DNA from: Spirochaetales bacterium
GTDB taxonomy: Bacteria > Spirochaetota > Spirochaetia > Treponematales > UBA12059
Direction of reading: 5' to 3'
DNA: 8,977 bases
Assembly: GCA_004525355.1 (NCBI GenBank)
Contig: SPCK01000061.1
Span: 1-8,977, forward strand
The position numbers were made by a program, and so were the translations under genes. Shown here one piece after another: positions 1-6,219 of the stretch; the stretch's first letter is position 1; every line of letters begins with the position of its first letter. Under the pieces are notes generated by a model. It was given only the letters and a program-made list of their open reading frames with translations. It searched no databases and had not been told where the DNA came from.

Positions 1-767
1 AGGGCGGACTGGCCGTCCTTGCTGACCCGATCGGGATCCGCGCCATGGTCGAGCAGCAGCTTGAGCATATGCTGATCACCGCCCTGGGCCGCATCCATCA
101 GGGCGCTAAAACCGCGGTCATCACTCTGGATGTTCACGTCGCAGCCCGATTCCAATAGCAGTTCAATGATGGTCGAATGCTTCGCCCTGGCGGCCAGACA
201 CAACATGGGTACGCCAGCCTTGTCCCTGACATCCGGTGGGTATCCGGATTCAAGGAATAACTGGACGGCCTTGAGATCGCCTTCGCGAACGCATTGGGCC
301 ATGGAGTCAATGTGCCAAGAAATACCGAGTTCAAGTAGGCTGGCCCGCGCCTGGCGCCGGGCATCCGCCACGATCCATTCAGATTGTTCCGCACGGTAGA
401 ACGCAACAGTCTCATCCAGGTCATCGAAAACAGGAAGACTTCCCAGCCATGCGGGCAGATTCCAGGAAGGCTCGGCCCGGAACAGTGCCAGTTGCCTGCC
501 ATCGCCGCGTGTCAGCCCCGCGATATACGCGAACCACGATTCTGCTTCCGTTTCCGGGTCGATGATATGCAGGAAATGCGTCGCCTTGCTGAACAGCGCT
601 TCCATCCTGCTCCTGCTTACAGTGCGCCAGAGGGATCCGAATTTGAGGCCAAAGGCCTGCATGCCGTTCTCCTCGAGGATTTTGATGAGATCCGCGGCAA
701 GAGACGCCTCGCGCGCGTTTGCCGTTACGGCTATGGTCACGAATGTCCTCTCAGTCCCGCCATCCAT
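1..767 (-). CDS. TIR-like/ankyrin-repeat protein (partial, C-terminus beyond window)
   Basis: Reading the minus strand from ATG at 767 gives 255 residues with no stop before the left edge. Residues about 8-130 look like a Rossmann/TIR-type alpha-beta domain: strand TFVTIAV (8-14), helix around AADLIKILEENG, strand HFLHIID (64-70), then ESWFAYIAGLTRG (76-88), which resembles the TIR S-x-W box, and a strand LALF. The position where NAD-cleaving TIRs carry Glu (four after Trp) is Ile82, so catalysis looks unlikely. Residues about 152-255 are ankyrin repeats: 154-183, a clear repeat at 184-217 (LAARAKHSTIIELLLESG), another at 218-250 (ALMDAAQGG, LLLDHGADPD) and the start of a fourth. Ankyrin repeats bind proteins; the partner is unknown. 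The gene starts 21 nt after the polymerase stop, in the same frame, so co-transcription is likely. No good Shine-Dalgarno lies before 767, but it is the only ATG between the stop at 789-791 and residue 36. The ankyrin call is firm; the TIR-like fold is a judgement from pattern. Confidence 0.82.
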   Translation of the reverse strand, partial: MDGGTERTFVTIAVTANAREASLAADLIKILEENGMQAFGLKFGSLWRTVSRSRMEALFSKATHFLHIIDPETEAESWFAYIAGLTRGDGRQLALFRAEPSWNLPAWLGSLPVFDDLDETVAFYRAEQSEWIVADARRQARASLLELGISWHIDSMAQCVREGDLKAVQLFLESGYPPDVRDKAGVPMLCLAARAKHSTIIELLLESGCDVNIQSDDRGFSALMDAAQGGDQHMLKLLLDHGADPDRVSKDGQSA

Positions 768-788
768 CGCATGCGAGGAACGGTCACC

Positions 789-3700
789 CTATCGCTGAGA
801 TTTATTAAGGCTAGCGGCATCCTCAACGTGTACTGCAACTGCGCCCATGTCGTCGCGCGGGCGGCCCAGCACAAGAAACGCTCCATTTTCTTCTAGCATC
901 GGCAGAAGTCGCTTGTACGCTTGAGGAAAAATGACGCACTCGAAAACGCCGGCTTCGTCGGAAAACGAGCGGAAGCACATTGGATGACCCTCTGCGGTCA
1001 GGACTTCCTTTCCCGCGACGGCAACCCCGACGAGGGAGATGCGCCGATCGAGAAGCCTGCCCATGTCGGCCGACGATGAAGGCCGCGGCCAACCAAGCCG
1101 CTTCGCCGCCGCATTCGCCCTGGCCGTAAAAAGCGAAGCCGGGGTGGCCGACAAGATGACTCCGAGGAAATCGGCCTCGTCGGCTAGCTTGCGGGACATC
1201 GAATAGTCTGCTATGCACGCAGGCGCTTCCCAGGCGGAGAACAACTCGCCGGCCCTGCCGGTCCGCGCGGTAGTCCGACGCCAGCGATCATGGCTCCAAA
1301 GCATGGCCGGCCGGATTGCGGGCGATCCATCCCCATCACACAAAGCCAAGCCGTCCATACAGCCGGCGCGAACGAAGGCGCGGAATTCGTCGTAGGACGG
1401 CTTTATCCTGTCCAGGAAATCCACGACACTCCGATATGGTCCGCCACTCGATCTGCCCGCCACAATGGCCTCGACCATGCCGTTGGACGCGGACCGGACC
1501 TGCGACAAACCGGCGCGTATCGCGCCCCGAGGGTATCCAGCAGCAAGCGGCTTGCATCGCTCGTCATCGCGGACCTCGTACGCCTTGGCGCTCTCGTTTA
1601 CACGTGGGGGCAGAACGCGATAGCCAAGCCGAGCGGCTTCATCGATATAGGCTTGCGTTCCGTAAAAACCGCCGCCGTTGTTGATGACCGATGCCATAAA
1701 ATATCCGGGACGGTTGGCCTTCATCCATGCAAGGCGGTAGGACACCAGGGCGTAGGACGCCGAGTGCGCCTTGCAGAAAGAATAGCCGTCGAAGGACAGC
1801 ATCATGGACCAGAGCTCCTCCGCCTCCGTTACGGATGCCCCGTTCACGGAGCAACCCTCCATGAATCGTTCACGAAAGGCCATCAGCTTGGCGGACCCAC
1901 GCTTCTTCGTGAGCGTCTTGCGTAGCCCGTCCGCCTCGACCGCGGAAAACCCGGCGGCGGCCATGGCGACTCGAGATACGTCTTCCTGGTAGACCATGAT
2001 GCCGTAGGTCTCGGCAAGACAGGCCTCGACCGCCTCCGGCAGCCGCTTCCAGTCGCCGCCCCGAAGCCTGCGTACGTACTCGTTGATGTAACGGTTGGCC
2101 GCCGGCCGAATGATGGAACTGGCCGCCACAAGATGCCCGTAGTCGGCCACCTTCATCTTGGCCAGGAGTTGCCGGGTGGCAGGCGACTCGATGTAGAAAA
2201 TGCCGATGGTGTTCCCCGATTCGATGAGTGCGCGCGCCGATGGTTCGTTGACCGGATCAAATCGATCCCAATCGGACGCGTCCGGAGGCGGATCCGCTTC
2301 GCGCGAACACAGCTCGATGCAGTCCCTGAGAACGGCCAGAGAGCGATTGCCAAGGAGGTCGATCTTGACCAGGCCCGCACGCTCGGTGCCATCCTTCTCC
2401 CAGGCAAGAATGGGAAAACCCGCAGGGCCTGGCTGGACGTGGGAGTAGTCGGTGATGGGTCCCGGCACTATCACCACGCCGCCCGGATGGGTTCCGATAT
2501 ATCGGGGAACATTCTTGAGCAGGCCGGCGGCCCGTGCCAGCTCAGGTGGAAGGGACTGCGATCCCTCGCGGCGCCAGGCTGTGGTCAACTTGTCAAGATC
2601 GTCGGGATCCATGCCCATGGCCAGTGCCGGCTCTCGGATCCTGCTTGAGCCGGAGAACCGGCAATGGTCGGCCACCATGGCTGAACTGCCCGCGTAGGTC
2701 CTGAACACCGTTGCCAGGACCGCGGGGCGCTCGTCCCAAGGAAAGTCGATATCGATGTCCGGCGGGTCGACTCTGCCCTCGTTCAGGAAACGCTCGAAAA
2801 AGAGATCGTGCTCAAGCGGATCCACATGGGTCAGCCCCAGGAGATACGACACGATACTGGAGGCGGCGCTCCCCCTGCCGCAGGTTCGCGGACAGGCGGC
2901 AACGATATCCCGTACGATCAGGAAATAGCCGGAAAAACCTTTGCTCCTGATTATGGCGAGCTCCCGGTCCAGCCGCGCGGATACGTTTGCGCGATGCACG
3001 CACTCCGGAGGATATCGCCTGAGAGCGCCCTCCACGCAGAGTGACCGAAGGCGCCGAAACGCTTCCTCATCCGGCTGGCCCTTCCATGCGGGGAAGGCCG
3101 GAGGCGACGAGAAAAACGACGCCGCAGGTTCGGCCTCGTCGGCCAGGCGCCGCGCGGCCTCGACAGCCTCGGGATAGGCGGAAAACAGGGCCATCGCCCG
3201 CACAGCGACGGGAACCTCGTCGGCGGATCCCGGTTCCCGCCAGGACGAAACTCCGGGCAGGGTGGACAGGGTGATCCGCCGCTTTATGGCGGCAAGGAGG
3301 CGCAGGCGATCCGCATCGTCCTCGCCGTACAGGGACCCGCCCGCCACGGCGAGGGTCGGCAATCCCAGGCGCCGTGCCAGGCGGGCCGGGGCCGACAGGC
3401 CCGGCCCCGAATCCAGGGCGACAAAAGGGCGATCCCATCCGCATACCCGCCCATTCCGCACCGATGCGGATGCAGCCAGGCGAACGAGAACGGACTCGCT
3501 CCCGCTGGCGACCGCGAGCCCATTCCACCCATCGGCCTCGAGGTCCGTTACCGGGTCGTAGGGGTGCGCCGGATCGGCCGCGAGCGACCTGCTGAGCAGT
3601 GCGCACAAAAGAGCGTAGCCTCGCCGCGTTAGCGCCCACGCCCGCAGGTAGACCTGTCCGCCGCGCTCGAAGGAAGCCCCCGCGATCGCCTTGAGCCCTC

Positions 3701-3887
3701 GTTTCGCGGCCGCATCGATGAAGGCGGGAAAGCCATACAGATTGCCAGCGTCCATCAATGCGACGGCCCCGTAGCCGCCTTCCGCCGCAAATGCGCATAC
3801 ATCCTCTGGCGACCCGGCGCCGTCCATGAGAGAATAATGCGTCCTGGCCGCCAGAAGGGGCGGTACCGATGACTCGAAGTCACACAT
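789..3887 (-). CDS. dnaE: DNA polymerase III alpha subunit, error-prone DnaE2/ImuC-like
   Basis: This is a C-family DNA polymerase of 1032 aa. Domains in order: an N-terminal PHP-like domain (about 11-210); the palm with GRGSAAS (337-343), PPDIDIDF holding catalytic Asp379 and Asp381, and KIDLLGNRSL with the third Asp, Asp510; the finger-region signature IESPATRQL (566-574) and SFDGYSFCKAHSASYALVSY (698-717); a helix-hairpin-helix region (about 815-850); and an OB fold (about 946-1028). The protein stops after the OB fold and lacks the tau-binding tail of replicative DnaE1 (about 1160 aa), which fits the DnaE2/ImuC or accessory class used in translesion synthesis. The PHP metal ligands are lost: Ala13 and Arg15 stand where HxH is expected, and Ala47 replaces His in the MDAGNLYG stretch, so PHP proofreading is unlikely. 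No imuA or imuB lies within the window. The TIR-like/ankyrin gene follows after 21 nt. The start at 3887 is the only Met before the PHP domain; it has no Shine-Dalgarno and directly abuts a perfect palindrome. The symbol dnaE is generic; dnaE2 or imuC may be the right name. Confidence 0.93.
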   Translation of the reverse strand: MCDFESSVPPLLAARTHYSLMDGAGSPEDVCAFAAEGGYGAVALMDAGNLYGFPAFIDAAAKRGLKAIAGASFERGGQVYLRAWALTRRGYALLCALLSRSLAADPAHPYDPVTDLEADGWNGLAVASGSESVLVRLAASASVRNGRVCGWDRPFVALDSGPGLSAPARLARRLGLPTLAVAGGSLYGEDDADRLRLLAAIKRRITLSTLPGVSSWREPGSADEVPVAVRAMALFSAYPEAVEAARRLADEAEPAASFFSSPPAFPAWKGQPDEEAFRRLRSLCVEGALRRYPPECVHRANVSARLDRELAIIRSKGFSGYFLIVRDIVAACPRTCGRGSAASSIVSYLLGLTHVDPLEHDLFFERFLNEGRVDPPDIDIDFPWDERPAVLATVFRTYAGSSAMVADHCRFSGSSRIREPALAMGMDPDDLDKLTTAWRREGSQSLPPELARAAGLLKNVPRYIGTHPGGVVIVPGPITDYSHVQPGPAGFPILAWEKDGTERAGLVKIDLLGNRSLAVLRDCIELCSREADPPPDASDWDRFDPVNEPSARALIESGNTIGIFYIESPATRQLLAKMKVADYGHLVAASSIIRPAANRYINEYVRRLRGGDWKRLPEAVEACLAETYGIMVYQEDVSRVAMAAAGFSAVEADGLRKTLTKKRGSAKLMAFRERFMEGCSVNGASVTEAEELWSMMLSFDGYSFCKAHSASYALVSYRLAWMKANRPGYFMASVINNGGGFYGTQAYIDEAARLGYRVLPPRVNESAKAYEVRDDERCKPLAAGYPRGAIRAGLSQVRSASNGMVEAIVAGRSSGGPYRSVVDFLDRIKPSYDEFRAFVRAGCMDGLALCDGDGSPAIRPAMLWSHDRWRRTTARTGRAGELFSAWEAPACIADYSMSRKLADEADFLGVILSATPASLFTARANAAAKRLGWPRPSSSADMGRLLDRRISLVGVAVAGKEVLTAEGHPMCFRSFSDEAGVFECVIFPQAYKRLLPMLEENGAFLVLGRPRDDMGAVAVHVEDAASLNKSQR

Positions 3888-3888
3888 A

Positions 3889-3908
3889 TACTATACATTT
3901 GTATAGTA
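3889..3908. promoter_or_regulatory. Perfect 20-bp palindrome, candidate LexA-type operator
   Basis: TACTATAC (3889-3896) and GTATAGTA (3901-3908) are exact reverse complements around ATTT. The site ends one base before the polymerase ATG and overlaps the best -10 candidate for that gene. It matches the E. coli LexA box consensus TACTGTATATATATACAGTA at 15 of 20 positions, but the central CTG is CTA here. An SOS operator suits an error-prone polymerase. Another dimeric repressor is possible. Confidence 0.6.
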
Positions 3909-3927
3909 GTTTTGAGGAAGAAATCAA
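3900..3927 (-). promoter_or_regulatory. Candidate promoter of the dnaE-ankyrin operon
   Basis: On the minus strand, TTGATT (3927-3922) stands 16 bp from TATACA (3905-3900). The -10 lies inside the palindrome, so a bound repressor would block polymerase. The start point would fall near 3893, giving a leader of only a few nucleotides before the ATG at 3887. This explains the missing ribosome binding site if the mRNA is nearly leaderless. The -10 is a moderate match. Confidence 0.4.
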
Positions 3928-3956
3928 GGGATTTCAGCAATTCCGCAGTTGGAATC

Positions 3957-3985
3957 TTGACATTGGTAGAGTTATTGGATATTTT
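3957..3985 (+). promoter_or_regulatory. Strong promoter candidate of a putative small RNA
   Basis: The -35 is a perfect TTGACA (3957-3962), the spacer is exactly 17 bp, and the -10 is TATTTT (3980-3985, four of six consensus bases). It sits in AT-rich DNA. The start point is predicted near 3992, and no gene with a ribosome binding site lies between it and the terminator at 4068-4109. Confidence 0.5.
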
Positions 3986-3991
3986 GTTAAG

Positions 3992-4109
3992 ATATTCAAC
4001 TTTAATGATCTATTTGATGAATAGCGCAACATATTTACTGTTTAGTCTAAATACCGCTGCGTACGGTAAGACTTCCGGGTTCATCCTCCTTTCCCGGAAG
4101 TCTTTTTTT
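3992..4109 (+). ncRNA. Putative small RNA, about 118 nt, unknown family
   Basis: The unit is bounded by a TTGACA-17-TATTTT promoter and a strong Rho-independent terminator. Its 5' half is AT-rich. Within it, TATTTA and TAAATA flank a short loop (about 4031-4052), and AGCG (about 4023) can pair with CGCT downstream to close a longer hairpin. The 3' end is the 12-bp terminator stem. The only open frame across it (3912-4133) reads straight through the terminator and has no Shine-Dalgarno, so a coding role is unlikely. The sequence is not recognised as tRNA, 6S, tmRNA or SRP RNA. An alternative is a long leader with a constitutive terminator ahead of the downstream gene, but that gene has its own promoter after the terminator. 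Confidence 0.45.
4068..4109 (+). terminator. Rho-independent terminator
   Basis: AAGACTTCCGGG (4068-4079) pairs perfectly with CCCGGAAGTCTT (4093-4104) across a 13-nt loop, and the T-run continues to 4109. The T-tract orients it to the plus strand; the other strand has no Ts after the stem. It ends a transcript that must begin between about 3909 and 4060, since the only known gene upstream runs the other way. Confidence 0.9.
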
Positions 4110-4110
4110 C

Positions 4111-4139
4111 TTGATAAGCCCTCGGTCGCGTAGTACACT
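4111..4139 (+). promoter_or_regulatory. Candidate promoter of the cyclic-nucleotide-binding gene
   Basis: TTGATA (4111-4116), a 17-bp spacer and TACACT (4134-4139) form a reasonable sigma-70-type promoter immediately after the terminator. The start point near 4146 gives a leader of about 43 nt to the ATG at 4189. Confidence 0.45.
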
Positions 4140-4188
4140 TTCAATAGATATTCCCATCCTGCACTACCCCCTGCGACCGGAGTACATT

Positions 4189-4737
4189 ATGCGCCAGATT
4201 CCCGTCAAACGCGAACTAATGATGGATGAGCTCAGCGATACGCTTATCCTGCAAAGCCTCTCGGTGGATGAACTCAAGCATATTATTGATATATGCGAGC
4301 ACTGGGAGTATGAACCCGGGGAATCCATCGTCACGGAGGATTCTGTCAGCCCTTACCTCTACATCCTGCTGGAAGGTTCGGTCGACATCATGATACGGGG
4401 CAAGGAGCGGGAAAACATCCGGGTTTCCAGTGTCGAAAAAGGCGATGTGTTCGGCGAGACGTCAATTTTCGTCGATGTGCGCAGGACGGCAAGCGTCATC
4501 GCGCGGACGCCGATTCGCCTGGTCAACCTGTCCCGTGACCCGCTGTTCACCTACTGCAAGGAAAATTCGAAGGCTGGCCTCAAGATTTTCACCTTCATAA
4601 TCTACAGCCTGATACACAAGCTCAGCGGCGTCAACAAGAACCTGGCTTTTGAGCGTGAGTCAATGGTTACACAGGAAGACCTGGAAAGGCTCAAGCATCT
4701 CTTTCCCAAGAGCCTGGAACAGATACTGGATCATTGA
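4189..4737 (+). CDS. Single-domain cyclic nucleotide-binding protein
   Basis: The 182-aa protein consists of one Crp/PKA-type cyclic-nucleotide-binding domain (about 18-130) with helical flanks. The phosphate-binding cassette reads GDVFGE (85-90) followed by VRRTAS (97-102). The Gly-Glu and Arg that contact the cyclic nucleotide are present, so ligand binding is plausible. There is no helix-turn-helix, kinase, cyclase or membrane segment, so it is a stand-alone sensor that presumably acts through a partner; residues 131-182 form a helical tail. ATG 4189 is chosen because GGAG (4179-4182) stands 6 nt before it. Earlier in-frame starts such as TTG 4111 would overlap the promoter. The gene is monocistronic, flanked by the terminator upstream and a convergent transporter downstream. 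Whether it binds cAMP, cGMP or nothing cannot be read from sequence alone. Confidence 0.88.
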   Translation: MRQIPVKRELMMDELSDTLILQSLSVDELKHIIDICEHWEYEPGESIVTEDSVSPYLYILLEGSVDIMIRGKERENIRVSSVEKGDVFGETSIFVDVRRTASVIARTPIRLVNLSRDPLFTYCKENSKAGLKIFTFIIYSLIHKLSGVNKNLAFERESMVTQEDLERLKHLFPKSLEQILDH

Positions 4738-4766
4738 AGCGCCGGCGTTTCCGGGGCCATCGCGCG

Positions 4767-6149
4767 CTACAGACCCCGGTCAGCCAGCTCCTGTCTGCAG
4801 GCCACGGCCTTGTCGGCATTCATCGTATTCAACCTCAGGAACAGGATGACCCCGACAACCAGCAGGATAGCCGGGATGAGCGCCAGGTGTATTCGCACTC
4901 CCCACAACGCGCCGGCCGATCGGGGATTCTCCGCGAAGCCGGTCAGGCTGTGTACCGCCCAGAAAGAAAGCGCCTGGGTAGCGTAGGCCAGGCGGCCGAA
5001 AAAGGCGCGAAAACCGAGCACGACGCCATCGTCGCGAGACCCCGAAAGCACGACGATCTCGTCGATCACGTCGGCCATCGCGGGCGTCATCATGAGCCAA
5101 AATCCGCCGAAGGCGAGTCCCCAGAAGAACATCGCAAGCGTAAACCCCGAATACGTGCGTACAAACAGTAGCGGCAGCGATAGAGCCGCCATGGCGACGG
5201 CGGCGGCCGTCAGTAAAGTTTGCCTGCTCCGTACATTCCGGCCAATAAGGAGCCACAACGGCACCGAAACCAGGGCTCCCGCCAGCATGCCCGCGAAGAT
5301 CAGAGTTGTGCTGCGCCCGAGAATATAGTCTCCTACATAGTGAATCGACGCGGTCATGGAAAGCATGGCGGACTGATAGAAGAAATACAGCAGGATGAAC
5401 GCCATGAAGTTCCGCACCTTGAACGCCTGCCGCAGTAGCTTCCAGAATGACGGAGCTTCAACGCGGGCTTTCTCCTGATCAACATAGCGCCGAATCATGG
5501 CCGGCGTTTCGCGTACTCCCGGCGCCATCAATAACGCGAGCGCTATCGCGGCGGCTCCGAATACGATGCCGTTCAGGGCGTACGAGCCGGGATCGCCATA
5601 GCGGATGATGAACGTTGGGACGATGGCGCCCGCGGCTATTCCAAGTACGCCAATCACCGTTCCTATGCCGGCTGCGCGGGCGCGTTCACCGGCTCCCCGG
5701 AAACGATCGGGAAACACGGACTGGTAATTGAGTTCCCAGGTTGAGTACAGGGCGTCGTACAGGCAGATGGCAGCCAGGAACCAGACGAAGAGGCCGACGT
5801 CACGTAATCCAGCGGGAGGAGCAAACACCAGGATGAACGCCCCCGCGCAGGTCAACGATCCGGCCATGATCCAGGGGAAACGCCGGCCGTACCGTGCGGT
5901 AAGGCGCGTGGGGCGGGCGGTAAAGAAACCGATCAACGGATCGTTCACCGCGTTCCATACCGAGTATATGATTACGGCCGCGGCCACCAAACCGGCGGAA
6001 AGACCCACCTCGGTCTCGTAGAACTTGAATACCAGCGCCGCGAACCCGCCGGTCAAGAATTCCGCCAGAAATTTCCCTGCGCCGTAGCTGGCGATCGTGG
6101 CAAGGCTTGCAGGTGTATCTATGGTAGCTGAATTCTCGGAGTTGCTCAT
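4767..6149 (-). CDS. GPH/MelB-type MFS sugar:cation symporter
   Basis: This 460-aa inner-membrane transporter has about 12 hydrophobic segments and belongs to the glycoside-pentoside-hexuronide branch (MFS_2). The family signature after the second helix is clear: VWNAVNDPLIGFFTARPTR (64-82) followed by YGRRFPWI. Asp70 matches the cation-site Asp59 of MelB, whereas the residue matching MelB Asp55 is Asn66, so ion coupling may differ. The likely substrate is a sugar or glycoside, but no catabolic gene nearby names it. ATG 6149 is preferred over the upstream ATG at 6230, because AGGA lies about 8 nt before it and the longer form would add a hydrophilic stretch overlapping the kinase gene by 11 nt. 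The gene lies 70 nt after srkA on the same strand and may be co-transcribed. It converges on the cyclic-nucleotide-binding gene with 29 nt between the stops. Confidence 0.88.
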   Translation of the reverse strand: MSNSENSATIDTPASLATIASYGAGKFLAEFLTGGFAALVFKFYETEVGLSAGLVAAAVIIYSVWNAVNDPLIGFFTARPTRLTARYGRRFPWIMAGSLTCAGAFILVFAPPAGLRDVGLFVWFLAAICLYDALYSTWELNYQSVFPDRFRGAGERARAAGIGTVIGVLGIAAGAIVPTFIIRYGDPGSYALNGIVFGAAAIALALLMAPGVRETPAMIRRYVDQEKARVEAPSFWKLLRQAFKVRNFMAFILLYFFYQSAMLSMTASIHYVGDYILGRSTTLIFAGMLAGALVSVPLWLLIGRNVRSRQTLLTAAAVAMAALSLPLLFVRTYSGFTLAMFFWGLAFGGFWLMMTPAMADVIDEIVVLSGSRDDGVVLGFRAFFGRLAYATQALSFWAVHSLTGFAENPRSAGALWGVRIHLALIPAILLVVGVILFLRLNTMNADKAVACRQELADRGL

Positions 6150-6164
6150 GATGACGTTCCTCGC

Positions 6165-6186
6165 TTCCGGCGAGCATAGGCCGGAA
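6165..6186. repeat. 7-bp inverted repeat in the leader of the GPH transporter
   Basis: TTCCGGC (6165-6171) and GCCGGAA (6180-6186) are exact reverse complements around an 8-nt loop. On the transporter mRNA this hairpin sits only a few bases before the Shine-Dalgarno, about 16 nt from the ATG. It could be an operator, or an mRNA structure that limits ribosome access or ends part of the srkA message. No T-tract follows, so it is not a classical terminator. Confidence 0.4.
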
Positions 6187-6219
6187 TCAGTGCGCGCGCA
6201 AGAAAATTCCCGATAGGCG

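Noticed and set aside
384..896. 170-codon frame on the plus strand opposite the ankyrin gene
   Set aside because: It covers the TIR-like coding region in antisense and shows no domain.
1290..1925. 211-codon frame on the plus strand opposite the polymerase gene
   Set aside because: Antisense shadow with no recognisable motif or start signal.
3067..3798. 243-codon frame on the minus strand inside the polymerase gene
   Set aside because: It is very rich in Arg and Gly, as expected from an out-of-frame reading of GC-rich DNA, and overlaps a well-supported polymerase.
3912..4133. 73-codon open frame on the plus strand in the AT-rich intergenic region
   Set aside because: It runs straight through the strong terminator, has no ribosome binding site and resembles no known protein.
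4751..4779. CCGGGG/CCCCGG inverted repeat between the convergent genes as a bidirectional terminator
   Set aside because: The stem is only 6 bp with a 17-nt loop and no T-tract on either strand.
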